Positions 33,389 through 42,022 are shown, counted from the stretch's first letter. The stretch: 48,528 bases of DNA from Defluviicoccus sp. (GCA_022823775.1 JAJEHI010000083.1:1-48528), one strand, 5' to 3'. The notes: generated by a model not told the origin, from the letters alone. Translations and numbers: made by a program.

Positions 33389-33633
33389 GAAGCAGTGCTT
33401 TCGCTCCGGATGGATCGTCATTTAGCTAGATAGGCGCCGCGTCCGGGTCAAGCTGGCCGGCCGCCGAGCGGTTCAGCCGGGAGACCGGGGTTGCGGTGTT
33501 CGTCGAGGCGGCGGCGCCGGTCGACCGCGCACCCGCAATCCGTGCGGCCGTCGAGAAGGCGAAGGCCGACATAATTCCCGGCCGGATCGCCGTGCACGAC
33601 TACGCGAAGGACCGGCGCCGCCTGCTCCGAACC

Positions 33634-34458
33634 CTAGCCGGCGCGGCGGGCCTCCTGGGCCACTTCGGTGTCCTGGTAGCGCGCCCACATCTCCTTGAGG
33701 AAGGCCATGCAGTCGGGATCGAGATCCTCCTTCGGCAGGGGGTCGGTGTCCCAGTGACCATAGCGGTCCTCGCCGCGCATCGGGAGCGCGGTCCGCCGCC
33801 CGATCGTCGAGCGGCAATGCGCCGGCATGTAGAAATAGGCGACGCCGACCCTCGGCCCGTCGGTCTCGTTGGCGAGCGAGCCGTGCGCGGTGCGTTCGTG
33901 GTGGAGGGAGAATTCGCCCGCCTCGAGCTCCATGAAAACCGCCCTGTCGTCCTCGAGCCCCCGGATCGTCTGGCCCCGGGCGAGCAGGTTCTGGGGGTCG
34001 TAGGTCTCGTCATGGTCGAGATCCGGCCCCTTGTGCGAGCCGGGCATCACCCGCATGCAGCCGTTCCTGCGGGTCGCCGGAGTGAGCGCCACCCAGGCGG
34101 TGACCTCCTCATGGGGATCGAGCCCGTAATATGCCGAATCCTGATGCCAGGAGACGAAGCGGGGATCGTTCCCCTTCTTCTGGAACAGCGAGGTCCCGAA
34201 CAGCAGGATGTCCTCGCCGATCAGCGACTCGACCGCGTCCAGGATCGCCTGGTTGCGTGCGAGCTCAACGATCCAGGGTGCCGCCACATGCGCCTTGATC
34301 TTGAGATAGGTCTGCGGCTCGACGCCGAGCACGGTCTCGTAATGCTCCAGCTTGAGGCGGTAGCGCTCCGCTTCTCCGGCGTCGATGGCGCGTTTGGGGA
34401 ACAGGTAGCCGTGTTCCTCGAAATGGGCGACTTCGGCCGCGCTCAGGCTTCCCGCCAT
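33634..34458 (-). CDS. Phytanoyl-CoA dioxygenase (PhyH) family protein
   Basis: A 274-residue Fe(II)/2-oxoglutarate-dependent oxygenase. The iron triad is visible as His105-x-Asp107 in WHQDSAYYG and the distal His192 in TAHGS; Arg203 in GPRVGVAYFY is the expected 2-oxoglutarate anchor. The N-terminal HFEEHGYLF motif is typical of PhyH. Substrates in this family range from phytanoyl-CoA to small natural products and osmolytes, so the substrate here is unknown. It is a single gene, about 245 nt upstream of copA's 5' side on the same strand. The 200-odd bases between the two show no gene. Confidence 0.88.
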   Translation of the reverse strand: MAGSLSAAEVAHFEEHGYLFPKRAIDAGEAERYRLKLEHYETVLGVEPQTYLKIKAHVAAPWIVELARNQAILDAVESLIGEDILLFGTSLFQKKGNDPRFVSWHQDSAYYGLDPHEEVTAWVALTPATRRNGCMRVMPGSHKGPDLDHDETYDPQNLLARGQTIRGLEDDRAVFMELEAGEFSLHHERTAHGSLANETDGPRVGVAYFYMPAHCRSTIGRRTALPMRGEDRYGHWDTDPLPKEDLDPDCMAFLKEMWARYQDTEVAQEARRAG

Positions 34459-34529
34459 GTCACTATCCCGTCGGTGTCACCCGGCGATGGTAGCAAGAGA
34501 CCTGGCGGAAGACGAGGCGTCGCGGCCCG

Positions 34530-34919
34530 TCACTTGAGCTTCGCCACCGCGAGCGGGACCTCGAATTTCTTGCACCACAGCCAGACCTCGTTGTACTTCG
34601 CCGGGTCGATCCGGGCGGGGAGGCGATAACGGGCGGCGCCCTTGAGGGATTTCAACCGCCCGAGCGTCGTGCTCGCGTCATAGCCGTCATTGCCGAAGGC
34701 TATGCGCGGATCGGGCGCGCGGTCGAGGCGGAAGTCTTCGGCGAACCGCATCACCCAGCGGCCCTTTTCCTGCGCGACGGAGACCCCGCCCGACGATTTG
34801 TGCCCGCTCTTGCCCTCGAAGGTGCCGCTGCGCGCCTGCTGCGCCTGCGCCGCGGCGACCGAGATCAGCCCGGCGGCGATAGCCGCGACGAGCGGTCTTG
34901 CGAGTTTCAAAGCACCCAT
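34530..34919 (-). CDS. Exported DM13-domain protein
   Basis: A 129-residue protein with a Sec signal peptide (residues 1 to about 26, ending AAAQAQ) and a single DM13 domain: RSGTFEGKSGHKSSGGVSV, a central GRWVMRFAEDF, and the closing block YNEVWLWCKKFEVPLAVAKL with its one Cys. DM13 domains are thought to be periplasmic redox or cofactor-binding modules, although the function is not settled. GAGGAGGGA lies just before the ATG at 34919, so the longer frame to 34982 is not used. It is divergent from the GST at 35021. Confidence 0.8.
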   Translation of the reverse strand: MGALKLARPLVAAIAAGLISVAAAQAQQARSGTFEGKSGHKSSGGVSVAQEKGRWVMRFAEDFRLDRAPDPRIAFGNDGYDASTTLGRLKSLKGAARYRLPARIDPAKYNEVWLWCKKFEVPLAVAKLK

Positions 34920-34964
34920 GGCCGTTCCCTCCTCGATCCTGACCTCAAATATGATGTGCCGACG

Positions 34965-34994
34965 ATGACGGAAAAAGGGCAAGCCGGCTATGCT
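34965..34994 (+). promoter_or_regulatory. Candidate promoter of the GST gene
   Basis: ATGACG (34965-34970), an 18-nt spacer and TATGCT (34989-34994), matching the sigma70 consensus at 4 and 4 of 6 positions, ending 26 nt before the ATG at 35021. An A-run (34972-34976) opens the spacer. Confidence 0.28.
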
Positions 34995-35020
34995 CTCGCC
35001 CTCCGTCCGGGAGGCTTCGC

Positions 35021-35806
35021 ATGTTGACGCTTTACGAACACTCGACCTCGGTCTGCGTTATCAAGGTCCGGCTTACCCTGCTGGAGAAGGGCATCGACTA
35101 CGAGGGCCGCTTCGTCGACCTCCGGCGCGGCGACCAATTCGACCCCGAATACCGGAAGATCCACCCGGGCGCGGTGGTGCCGGCGTTGATCCACGACGGT
35201 CAGACGATCCTCGAATCCTCGGTCATCCAGTATTACCTGGAGGACGCCTTCCCGGAGCCCTGCCTGATGCCCGAAGATCCCGTCGCGCGCTACCGGGTGC
35301 GGCTCCTGATGAAGACCGTCGACGATCCGGTCCACCCTGCGACGGGGCTGCTGACGCACGCGATCGCCTTCCGCAAGGACTACCGCACGCCGGAGGCGAT
35401 CGAGGCCCGCATGGCGAAGATCCCCGACCCGCGCCGGCGGGCGCGCCAGCGCGCGGTCTACGAGGAGGGGCTCGGCGCCTCGCTCGCCGTCGATGCGGTG
35501 CGCGACATGGAGGCGGCGTTCGCGCGCATGGACGAGACTCTCGCCCACGGCCCCTGGCTCGGCGGGGACCTCTATTCGCTCGCCGATGCGGCGGCCACCC
35601 CCTACGCCAACCGGATGAACGACCTCGGCCTGTTCGGCATCTGGGCCGAACGCTACGGGAGGGTGGCCGAGTGGTTCGACCGCATCCGCGCGCGTCCGAG
35701 CTACAGGACGGGGATCGCCGACTGGGTCACCGACGACGACCGCGACCGCATGGCCCCGGTCGAGGAGGACGCGGCGGGAAGGGTGGCGGCGATCCTGGCG
35801 GGGTAA
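35021..35806 (+). CDS. Glutathione S-transferase family protein
   Basis: A 261-residue GST: an N-terminal thioredoxin-like domain (MLTLYEHSTSVCVIKVRLTL, with HPGAVVPALIHDGQTILESS as the cis-Pro and glutathione Glu-Ser motif) and an all-helical C-terminal domain that is longer than usual by about 40 residues. GGGAGG precedes the ATG. Class and substrate cannot be assigned; the beta/theta-like N terminus and aromatic-rich surroundings suggest dehalogenation, ether cleavage or isomerisation roles. It is followed by a small BrnA-like frame. Confidence 0.85.
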   Translation: MLTLYEHSTSVCVIKVRLTLLEKGIDYEGRFVDLRRGDQFDPEYRKIHPGAVVPALIHDGQTILESSVIQYYLEDAFPEPCLMPEDPVARYRVRLLMKTVDDPVHPATGLLTHAIAFRKDYRTPEAIEARMAKIPDPRRRARQRAVYEEGLGASLAVDAVRDMEAAFARMDETLAHGPWLGGDLYSLADAAATPYANRMNDLGLFGIWAERYGRVAEWFDRIRARPSYRTGIADWVTDDDRDRMAPVEEDAAGRVAAILAG

Positions 35807-35877
35807 AGGCATTTGACCGCGACACGAACATCCGCGTGATAGGCTCACGGAAGCAGACTTGGCGACGACGCGAACTC

Positions 35878-36057
35878 ATGCCCATACCGAAAGAGCGTTT
35901 GGCTGAGATCGCCGCGATCCCCGACGCGGAGATCGACACTTCCGATATCCCCGGGATGGACGAAGAATTCTTCGCGTCGGCGAAGCTGGTCTTGCCGCCG
36001 GGCACGTCCCGGGAAGCGGTCCTGCGCGCGCATAATCTGGCCCGTCGAGGCGGATAG
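35878..36057 (+). CDS. Small BrnA-antitoxin-like protein
   Basis: A 59-residue acidic protein with the motif EIDTSDIPGMDEEFFASA, which resembles the region of BrnA/DUF4415-type antitoxins just before the DNA-binding helix. A GTG at 35836 would extend it by 14 residues. No BrnT toxin frame lies immediately upstream, where BrnT would be expected. No clear ribosome site is present. It could be an orphan antitoxin or an unrelated small protein. Confidence 0.5.
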   Translation: MPIPKERLAEIAAIPDAEIDTSDIPGMDEEFFASAKLVLPPGTSREAVLRAHNLARRGG

Positions 36058-36068
36058 GACCGACAGAA

Positions 36069-36572
36069 GTGAACCGGGAGCTGGTCAAAGCCGTCGTCAT
36101 CCTGCCCGGGACCGCCCTGGTCTACGTTCCCGGCGCGTTGATCTGGCTGACGGCCGGTCTGCCGGGCGGCTGGGCGCCGGCGGGCACGGCCGATTCCCGG
36201 TTCTGGATCGGCGTCGCGCTCGCCGTGCCGGGGTTCGCACTGGCGGTCTGGACCGTCCGCCTGTTCGTCACCGTAGGCGAGGGCACGCCCGCGCCCTGGG
36301 CGCCGCCGCGGAAGCTGGTGGTGCGCGGCCCCTACCGCCATGTCCGCAACCCGATGCTGTCGGCGGTCAACGTCATGCTCGCCGCCGAAGCGCTCCTGTT
36401 CGGCTCGTGGTACATCGCCGGCTGGATGGCGGTCTTCGTCGTCCTCAACACGGTCTATTTCATCCGCAGGGAGGAGCCCGCGCTGGAGGAACGCTTCGGC
36501 GAGAGCTACCGGCTCTACAAGGCGAACGTGCCGCGCTGGATGCCGCGATGGAAGCCGTGGGACGCGCCGTGA
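36069..36572 (+). CDS. Isoprenylcysteine carboxyl methyltransferase/phospholipid methyltransferase-like membrane protein
   Basis: A 167-residue integral membrane protein with about four hydrophobic segments and the conserved C-terminal SAM-binding features of the ICMT/PEMT family: VVRGPYRHVRNPM (about 92-104) and EEPALEERFGESYRLYKANV near residues 135-155. Bacterial members methylate lipids or unknown small thiols and acids at the membrane. The start is GTG at 36069, 11 nt after the small BrnA-like frame. Its 3' end lies 10 nt from the convergent permease gene. Confidence 0.82.
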   Translation: MNRELVKAVVILPGTALVYVPGALIWLTAGLPGGWAPAGTADSRFWIGVALAVPGFALAVWTVRLFVTVGEGTPAPWAPPRKLVVRGPYRHVRNPMLSAVNVMLAAEALLFGSWYIAGWMAVFVVLNTVYFIRREEPALEERFGESYRLYKANVPRWMPRWKPWDAP

Positions 36573-36582
36573 TCGTCGTCGC

Positions 36583-37512
36583 CTACCACCGATCCTCCCG
36601 CACATAGGGCAGCCCGAGCGCGCCCGGCGCGGCCGAGCGCCTCTTCCCCGCTACCCCCACCCAGACCAGCACGGCGAGCGTCGCGAGGAACGGAGTCATC
36701 TGGAGGAAATATTGGGGCACCGGCCAGCCGGCGGCGAAGATGCGGGGGATCAGGGCCTCGATGCCGCCGAACAGGAGCGCGCCGAGCACCGCGCGGCCCG
36801 GCATCCAGCGGGCGAAGATCACCAGCGCGATGGCGATCCAGCCGCGCCCGTGGGTCATCTCGTTGACCCAGATCTTGGCTGCCGCGAGCGCCAGATAGCC
36901 GCCGGCCATCCCGCACAGCACGCCGCCCGCCGCGACCGCGCAGAAGCGGTAGGCATCGACCGCGATGCCCGCGGCGTCGGCGGCCTGCGGGTTCTCGCCC
37001 ACCGCGCGCAGGTTGAGCCCGGCCCGGGTGCGGAACAGGAAGTACCAGACCCCGAACGCGATCGGGATCGTGAGATAGACCATCGCGTCCTGGGCGAAGA
37101 CCACCTTGCCGAAGAAGGGGATTTCGGAGAGAAAGCCGAGATCGAGCTTCCGGAACCCGGCGATCGCGGTATCGTTCCAGCGGAGCCCGATCAGCCCGGT
37201 GAGCCCGGCCCCGAAGAACACGATGGTGATCCCGGTCACCACCTGGTCGGCGCGCAGTACCACGACCACGAAGGCGAACAGGAAGGCGATGAGGAGCCCC
37301 GCGAACGCGGCCGCCGTCATGCCCACCGCCGTGCTCTCGCCGAACTCGATATAGCAGGCGACGCCCGCCAACGCGCCGCACAGCATCATCCCCTCGGCGC
37401 CGAGATTGATGACGCCGGCGCGCTCGTTCACGATCAGCCCCAACGTCGCCAGCAGGAGCGGCACCGCGAAGACCGGAGTGAAGGCGAGCCAGTTGGCCAG
37501 GAACTCGATCAT
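36583..37512 (-). CDS. ABC transporter permease of the BMP-type (nucleoside) system
   Basis: A 309-residue permease with about eight to nine helices. The NupQ/YufQ-type signature INLGAEGMMLCGALAG lies near residues 36-51, and VGENPQAADAAGI is the cytoplasmic coupling loop. It is the distal gene of a binding protein-ATPase-permease-permease operon and overlaps the upstream permease as ATGA at 37509-37512, which fixes the ATG at 37512. In this family both permeases form the pore for nucleosides or related ligands. Confidence 0.88.
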   Translation of the reverse strand: MIEFLANWLAFTPVFAVPLLLATLGLIVNERAGVINLGAEGMMLCGALAGVACYIEFGESTAVGMTAAAFAGLLIAFLFAFVVVVLRADQVVTGITIVFFGAGLTGLIGLRWNDTAIAGFRKLDLGFLSEIPFFGKVVFAQDAMVYLTIPIAFGVWYFLFRTRAGLNLRAVGENPQAADAAGIAVDAYRFCAVAAGGVLCGMAGGYLALAAAKIWVNEMTHGRGWIAIALVIFARWMPGRAVLGALLFGGIEALIPRIFAAGWPVPQYFLQMTPFLATLAVLVWVGVAGKRRSAAPGALGLPYVREDRW

Positions 37513-38624
37513 CGCCCGTCCCCGCGCAGCCAGTGCACCCGGTAGCGCACCAGGAAGTCGGACGCGGCGACGCACATCACCACGATCGCCTGGATCAGCG
37601 AGACCAGCGCCTGGGGCAGGCTGTAGAACACCTTGACGCTCTGCCCGGCCGCGTAGAGCCCGCCGATCAAGAACGCGACGACCAGCACTGCGGCCGGATT
37701 ATTGCGCGCGAGGAAGGCGATCATGATCCCCGAGAAGCCGTAGCCTGCCGCCATCGTGCCGGTGAGCCGGTGCTCCTGCGCCGCCCCCATGACGAAGCCG
37801 GCGGCGCCCGAGAGCGCGCCCGACAGGCCGACCGCCAGGAAGATCGTCATCGCCACCGGGATGCCGGAGGCGAGCGCCATATGCGGGTTGGCGCCGACGA
37901 AGCGCATATAGACGCCGAAGCGGCTCCGCTGCATCAGCCACCAGACGAGGGCGACGGCCACGAGGCTGATCAAGAGCCCGAGATGCACCTTCTCCCAGCC
38001 CAGCAGAGGCAGGCGCTCCGCCGCGTCGAAGGCTTCGGAGTGCGGAAAGCGGTCGCGCGGGTCCTGCCAGGCGCCGTAGATCTGGTTGAGAACGAACTGA
38101 TAGGCGACGTAGTTGAGCAGCAGCGTCGAAATCACCTCGTTGACGCCGAAGCGGATCTTGAAGATCGCCGGCGGGACGATCCACAGGAACCCGCCGACGA
38201 TGGCAAACACCAGCATCAGCCCGATCCTGATCGACGGCGGGCCGACGTCGAAGATCGCGATCACCGTCGCGCCGATGGCGCCCCAGAAGAACTGCCCCTC
38301 GATGCCGATGTTCCAGAAATTGACGCGGAATGCGACCGCGGCGCTCAGCCCCACCAGGATCAGCGGGCTGCACTCGATCAGCACGGAGGACAAGCCCAGC
38401 CGGTCGAAGAAGGTCAGCACCACGAACTCGTCGAAGATGTTGGCCGCCTCGACGCCCGCCGCCAACAGGATGGCGACCGAGATGGCGAGTCCGACGCCGA
38501 GCCCGAAGGCGATGAAGGCGGCGTGCTTGAAGCGCCCTATCGACTGCCGGACTTCGAGGTTGAGGCGTCCGAAGCGACGCGCGCGGAAGGTTCGGCCCGG
38601 CGCGGCGGCGGCGCGGTCAGGCAT
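37509..38624 (-). CDS. ABC transporter permease of the BMP-type (nucleoside) system
   Basis: A 371-residue permease, the longer partner (NupP/YufP-like). After a basic cytoplasmic N terminus of about 35 residues it has nine to ten helices, with VNFWNIGIEGQFFWGAIGA (101-119) as family mark and VGANPHMALASGIPVAMT as the coupling loop. It overlaps the ATPase gene upstream by 8 nt and the next permease by 4 nt, so the genes are translated together. Confidence 0.88.
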   Translation of the reverse strand: MPDRAAAAPGRTFRARRFGRLNLEVRQSIGRFKHAAFIAFGLGVGLAISVAILLAAGVEAANIFDEFVVLTFFDRLGLSSVLIECSPLILVGLSAAVAFRVNFWNIGIEGQFFWGAIGATVIAIFDVGPPSIRIGLMLVFAIVGGFLWIVPPAIFKIRFGVNEVISTLLLNYVAYQFVLNQIYGAWQDPRDRFPHSEAFDAAERLPLLGWEKVHLGLLISLVAVALVWWLMQRSRFGVYMRFVGANPHMALASGIPVAMTIFLAVGLSGALSGAAGFVMGAAQEHRLTGTMAAGYGFSGIMIAFLARNNPAAVLVVAFLIGGLYAAGQSVKVFYSLPQALVSLIQAIVVMCVAASDFLVRYRVHWLRGDGR

Positions 38625-40113
38625 GGCCGACCATCAGCCGGCCGACCTCGTGGCGGTTTGCCGGACGCTCGAACTCGCCCACGATGCGCCCCCGGTTGAG
38701 CACGCCGATCCGGTCCGACAGGTCGAGCACCTCGTCGAGATCCTCGCTGATGAGGAGTACGGCCGCGCCCCGGCCGCGCGCCTCCAGGAGCTGGCTCTGC
38801 ACCGCCGCGCAGGCGCGCACGTCGAGCCCCCGCGTGGGCGAATGGGCGACCAGAATGCCGCCGCCGCCCGACAACTCGCGGGCCAGCACCAGCTTCTGCG
38901 CGTTGCCGCCGGACAGCAGCCGCGAGCGGGATGCCGGCCCATGGCACTGGATCTCGAAAGCGTCGATGGCGGCCTCGGTATCGCCGCGCATCCGGCCCGA
39001 CGCCACCCACCAGGTCCCGTAGCGCCCGGCGGCGAGCCCCGTCAGTCCGAAATTCTCCGCTACCGACAGGTCGGCGGTCAGGCCGTAGAGGTAGCGGTCC
39101 GCCGGGACGGTGCCGAGTCCGCCCCTGCGGCGCTCGCCCGGATGGGCGGAGGTTCGGTCCTCGCCGTCGAGCGCAACCCGGCCGCCCAAAGCGGAACGCA
39201 CGCCCATGAGCACCTCGGCGAGTTCCGTCTGGCCGTTGCCGCCGACGCCCGCGACGCCATAGATCTCTCCCTCGCCGACGGCGAGGCTGACGCCGGCGAG
39301 CGCCGCCACCCCGTCGTCGCGCGCGGCGGCCAGCTCTTCGATGGCGAGCCGCACCCTGCCGCCACCGCTTCTCGCGGCCGCCGCGCTGCGCGGTGCGGAG
39401 CCCACCATCAGCTCCGTCATGCGCTCGTCGCTGAGCGCCTTCGGATCCTCGTCGGCGACCGTCCGCCCGGCCCGCATGATGGTGACCCGATCGGCGAAAT
39501 CGTGCACCTCGCGCAGCTTGTGGGTTATCAGGACGACCGCCGTGCCGCGCTCCGCCAGCCCGCGGATCACGGCCAGCAGCCGGTCCGCCTCGTCGTCGGT
39601 CAGCACCGCGGTCGGCTCGTCGAGGATCAGGATGCGCGTGCCCGACATCAGCACCTTGACGATCTCGACCCGCTGGCGTTCGGCGACCGAGATCGAATCG
39701 ATCCGCGCCTGCGGGTCGAGATCGAAGCCGAGCTCGCCGCAGTAGCGTTCGATGGTTTCGGCGACCAGTGCGAGTTCGTCCGTCCAGCGACCGCCCAGCC
39801 GGTTCGCCATCGCAACGTTCTCGGCGACCGTGAACGGGCGCACCAGCTTGAAGTGCTGGTGGACCATGCCGATGCCGAGCGCGCGGGCATGCGCCGGCCC
39901 GTCGATCCGGACCGGACTGCCGTCGACGGCGATCGAGCCCCGGTCCGGCGCATAAAGGCCGCAGACCACGTTCATCAGCGAAGACTTGCCGGCGCCGTTT
40001 TCGCCCAGGAGGGCGTGGACCCGTCCGTGCTCGGCACGGAACCACGCCCCGTCGAGCGCCCGGACTCCGTCGAACTCCTTGGTGACATCGCTCATTTCGA
40101 GCGCGACGGTCAT
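38617..40113 (-). CDS. Two-domain ABC ATPase of the BMP-type (nucleoside) system
   Basis: A 498-residue tandem ATPase. Domain 1 has Walker A GENGAGKSS, signature ISVAERQRVEI and Walker B ILILDEPTAVL. Domain 2 has a degenerate Walker A, GVGGNGQTE, signature LSGGNAQKLVLAREL and HSPTRGLD in place of a full Walker B. This asymmetry is normal for the simple sugar/nucleoside family (MglA, YufO/NupO). The IGMVHQHFKLVRPFTVAENV Q-loop region matches the nucleoside branch. It lies 73 nt after the binding-protein gene, with a strong hairpin in between. Confidence 0.9.
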   Translation of the reverse strand: MTVALEMSDVTKEFDGVRALDGAWFRAEHGRVHALLGENGAGKSSLMNVVCGLYAPDRGSIAVDGSPVRIDGPAHARALGIGMVHQHFKLVRPFTVAENVAMANRLGGRWTDELALVAETIERYCGELGFDLDPQARIDSISVAERQRVEIVKVLMSGTRILILDEPTAVLTDDEADRLLAVIRGLAERGTAVVLITHKLREVHDFADRVTIMRAGRTVADEDPKALSDERMTELMVGSAPRSAAAARSGGGRVRLAIEELAAARDDGVAALAGVSLAVGEGEIYGVAGVGGNGQTELAEVLMGVRSALGGRVALDGEDRTSAHPGERRRGGLGTVPADRYLYGLTADLSVAENFGLTGLAAGRYGTWWVASGRMRGDTEAAIDAFEIQCHGPASRSRLLSGGNAQKLVLARELSGGGGILVAHSPTRGLDVRACAAVQSQLLEARGRGAAVLLISEDLDEVLDLSDRIGVLNRGRIVGEFERPANRHEVGRLMVGHA

Positions 40114-40133
40114 CGGCGGCGCTCCAACGGGAC

Positions 40134-40163
40134 GCGCCCGGCCGGCGGGGGCCGGCCGGGCGC
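40134..40163. promoter_or_regulatory. Hairpin between BMP binding-protein and ATPase genes
   Basis: A perfect 13-bp stem, GCGCCCGGCCGGC (40134-40146) with GCCGGCCGGGCGC (40151-40163), around a GGGG loop. It starts 23 nt after the binding-protein stop and has no U-tract on the coding strand. It probably stabilises the binding-protein message or limits read-through, giving more receptor than transporter. Confidence 0.6.
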
Positions 40164-40186
40164 AAACGCTGGTGTCGGGATTCGGC

Positions 40187-41278
40187 TCAGAGCTGGCCGA
40201 TGACGCCCTTGACCAGATACTTCATGCCCCACAGATCGGCATCCGACGGCGTCTTGCCGGCGGCGACGACCTCCTTGCCCTTGTTGTCCACGATCGGGCC
40301 GGTATAGACGTGCCAGCCGTCGATGATCTTCTGACGCGCCGCCATCACCTTGTCGACCACCGCCTTGGGCACGATCTCGTTGCAGCAGGCGATGTCTGTG
40401 CCGCCATGCCCGAGCCCGACGAACTCGCCATAGGGTTTGGTCTTCCAGCTGCCGGACGAGATCTGCTTGTAGAGCGGGATCAGGAAGCGATCCCACACCC
40501 AGACCGAGGAGCAGAGCGTGGCCTTGGGCGCGAACTCGCGCATGTCGCGGTGGTGGCCGGTGCCCCACACGCCCTTCTCCTGGGCGGCGACCTGGACCGC
40601 CGGGGTGTCGACATGCTGGCCGATAACGTCGACGCCGCGCTCGATGAGGGCGAGCGCGGTGGCCCGTTCCTTGACCGGATCGTTCCAGGAGCCGGTATAG
40701 ACCACGTTGACCGTCGCCTTCGGGTTCACCGCCTGGGCGCCCATCGCATAGGCGTTGACCGTCCAGGTAACGAGGCCGAGCGGATGGGCGGCGACGAAGC
40801 CGAGCTTGTTCGACTTGGTCATCGCGCCGGCGACCATGCCGCAGAGATACTGGCTCTCATAGGTCCGGCCGTAATAGGACTGCAAATTGGGGCCGTTGGT
40901 GATCCCGGCCGGGTTCACGAAAGCGATGTCGGGATATTCCTTCGACAGCTCCAGGAAGGTGTCGCTGTAGCCGAAAGCGGACCCGTTGATGACGTTGAAG
41001 CCCCGGCTGATGAAGCGTTCGACCACGGGGCGGATGGCGGAGGCCTTCTCCGGCACCCTCTCGGCGTAGGGAATTTTCCAGCCGAGCTTCTTCTCGACCC
41101 GGATGCGGGCCTCGTCGATCGCCTGGGTCCAGCCGCCGTCGTTCTTGGAGGCGAAATAGACGAAGGCGACTTTCGGATCGCCCTTGAGCTTGAACTGGGC
41201 CTCGGCCGTGCCGGCCGCGCCCATCGCAAGCGCCGTCGCCGCAGCCGCCGCGCCTGCAAAGAGTGTCCTGGTCTTCAT
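40187..41278 (-). CDS. BMP family ABC substrate-binding protein
   Basis: A 363-residue basic-membrane-protein (PnrA/BmpA) type receptor. It has a signal peptide (residues 1 to about 27, ending TAEA), then KVAFVYFASKNDGGWTQA, the first beta strand and ligand loop with the Asp-Gly-Gly-Trp typical of this family. FVNPAG and HPLGLVTWTVNAYAMGAQ follow. Family members bind purine nucleosides; a minority bind other ligands. GGGGAGAG precedes the ATG at 41278. First gene of the transporter operon. Confidence 0.88.
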   Translation of the reverse strand: MKTRTLFAGAAAAATALAMGAAGTAEAQFKLKGDPKVAFVYFASKNDGGWTQAIDEARIRVEKKLGWKIPYAERVPEKASAIRPVVERFISRGFNVINGSAFGYSDTFLELSKEYPDIAFVNPAGITNGPNLQSYYGRTYESQYLCGMVAGAMTKSNKLGFVAAHPLGLVTWTVNAYAMGAQAVNPKATVNVVYTGSWNDPVKERATALALIERGVDVIGQHVDTPAVQVAAQEKGVWGTGHHRDMREFAPKATLCSSVWVWDRFLIPLYKQISSGSWKTKPYGEFVGLGHGGTDIACCNEIVPKAVVDKVMAARQKIIDGWHVYTGPIVDNKGKEVVAAGKTPSDADLWGMKYLVKGVIGQL

Positions 41279-41377
41279 TCGTCGCTCTCCCCTGGTTGGC
41301 AATCCTGTGGCGGCATCTTAGGAAATTTCATGCCCTCGGGGCGAACGATTCCTGTACCCGAGGGTCGGCGGAGCGCT

Positions 41378-42022
41378 TCAGGCGGAGGGCGAGTCCGGCT
41401 GCCTGCCCGGGTGGGCGGCGGCGAAGGCTTCGAGTTCGTTGCACGCCTCGAAGATGCGCATGACCGTCGGATAGGCTTCGGTAGGGCACTTGAAACGCTG
41501 CGCGTTGAACATCTGCGGCACCAGGCACACGTCGGCCATGCCCGGCGCGTCCCCATGGCAGAACGCGCCGGTGTATTCGCTGTCGGCCAACAGGCGTTCG
41601 AGCGCGACGAACCCTTCGGCGATCCAGTGGCGGTACCACGCGTCGCGCGCGGCATCGTCGTGGCCCAGCGGCCCCTGCAGGTATTTGAGCACCCTGAGAT
41701 TGTTGAGCGGGTGGATGTCGCAGGCGACGATCTGCACCAGCGCGCGCACCCGCGCCCTCTCTTGCGGGTCGCCGGGCAGCAGCGCCGGATCCGGACGGAT
41801 CTCCTCCAGGTACTCCATCTGGGCGACGGACTGGATCAACGTGCGCTCGCCGTCGACCAGGGCCGGAACGAGGCGTTGCGGGTTGACCGCCTCGAACGCT
41901 GCTTCTCGGTGCACCCCGCCGGGCAGGTCGATCGCGATTTGCTCGTAGTCCAGCCCCTTCAGGTTCAGCGCGATGCGCATGCGATAGGCGGCCGATGACC
42001 GGAAATAGGAATAGAGTTGCAT
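41378..42022 (-). CDS. maiA: Maleylacetoacetate (or maleylpyruvate) isomerase, zeta-class GST
   Basis: A 214-residue zeta-class GST. The N-terminal SYFRSSAAYRMRIALNLKGL contains the Ser-rich glutathione motif of the class (SSCSWRVRIAL-like), with QRLVPALVDGERTLIQSVA as the cis-Pro and Gln-Ser motif and the zeta-typical DIHPLNNLRVLKYL in the helical domain. These enzymes isomerise maleylacetoacetate (tyrosine/homogentisate route) or maleylpyruvate (gentisate route). No homogentisate dioxygenase or fumarylacetoacetase is adjacent. A GGAGG ribosome site precedes the ATG. Between an IclR regulator and the BMP transporter, 100 nt upstream of the latter. Confidence 0.85.
   Translation of the reverse strand: MQLYSYFRSSAAYRMRIALNLKGLDYEQIAIDLPGGVHREAAFEAVNPQRLVPALVDGERTLIQSVAQMEYLEEIRPDPALLPGDPQERARVRALVQIVACDIHPLNNLRVLKYLQGPLGHDDAARDAWYRHWIAEGFVALERLLADSEYTGAFCHGDAPGMADVCLVPQMFNAQRFKCPTEAYPTVMRIFEACNELEAFAAAHPGRQPDSPSA

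Noticed and set aside
29849-33433. Very long plus-strand open frame (about 1,190 codons) opposite the UbiD and copA genes
   Set aside because: It is antisense to two genes with complete family motifs; its product is rich in Arg, Asp, His and Gly without any domain. Long antisense frames are common in GC-rich DNA.
33423-33451. TTGACC upstream of copA as a CueR-type promoter
   Set aside because: No -10 box with 4 or more matches at 17 to 20 nt and no MerR-type dyad in the spacer.
33473-33633. Possible small gene between copA and PhyH
   Set aside because: Short frames have no ribosome site or recognisable domain; minus-strand frame is a continuation of a PhyH shadow.
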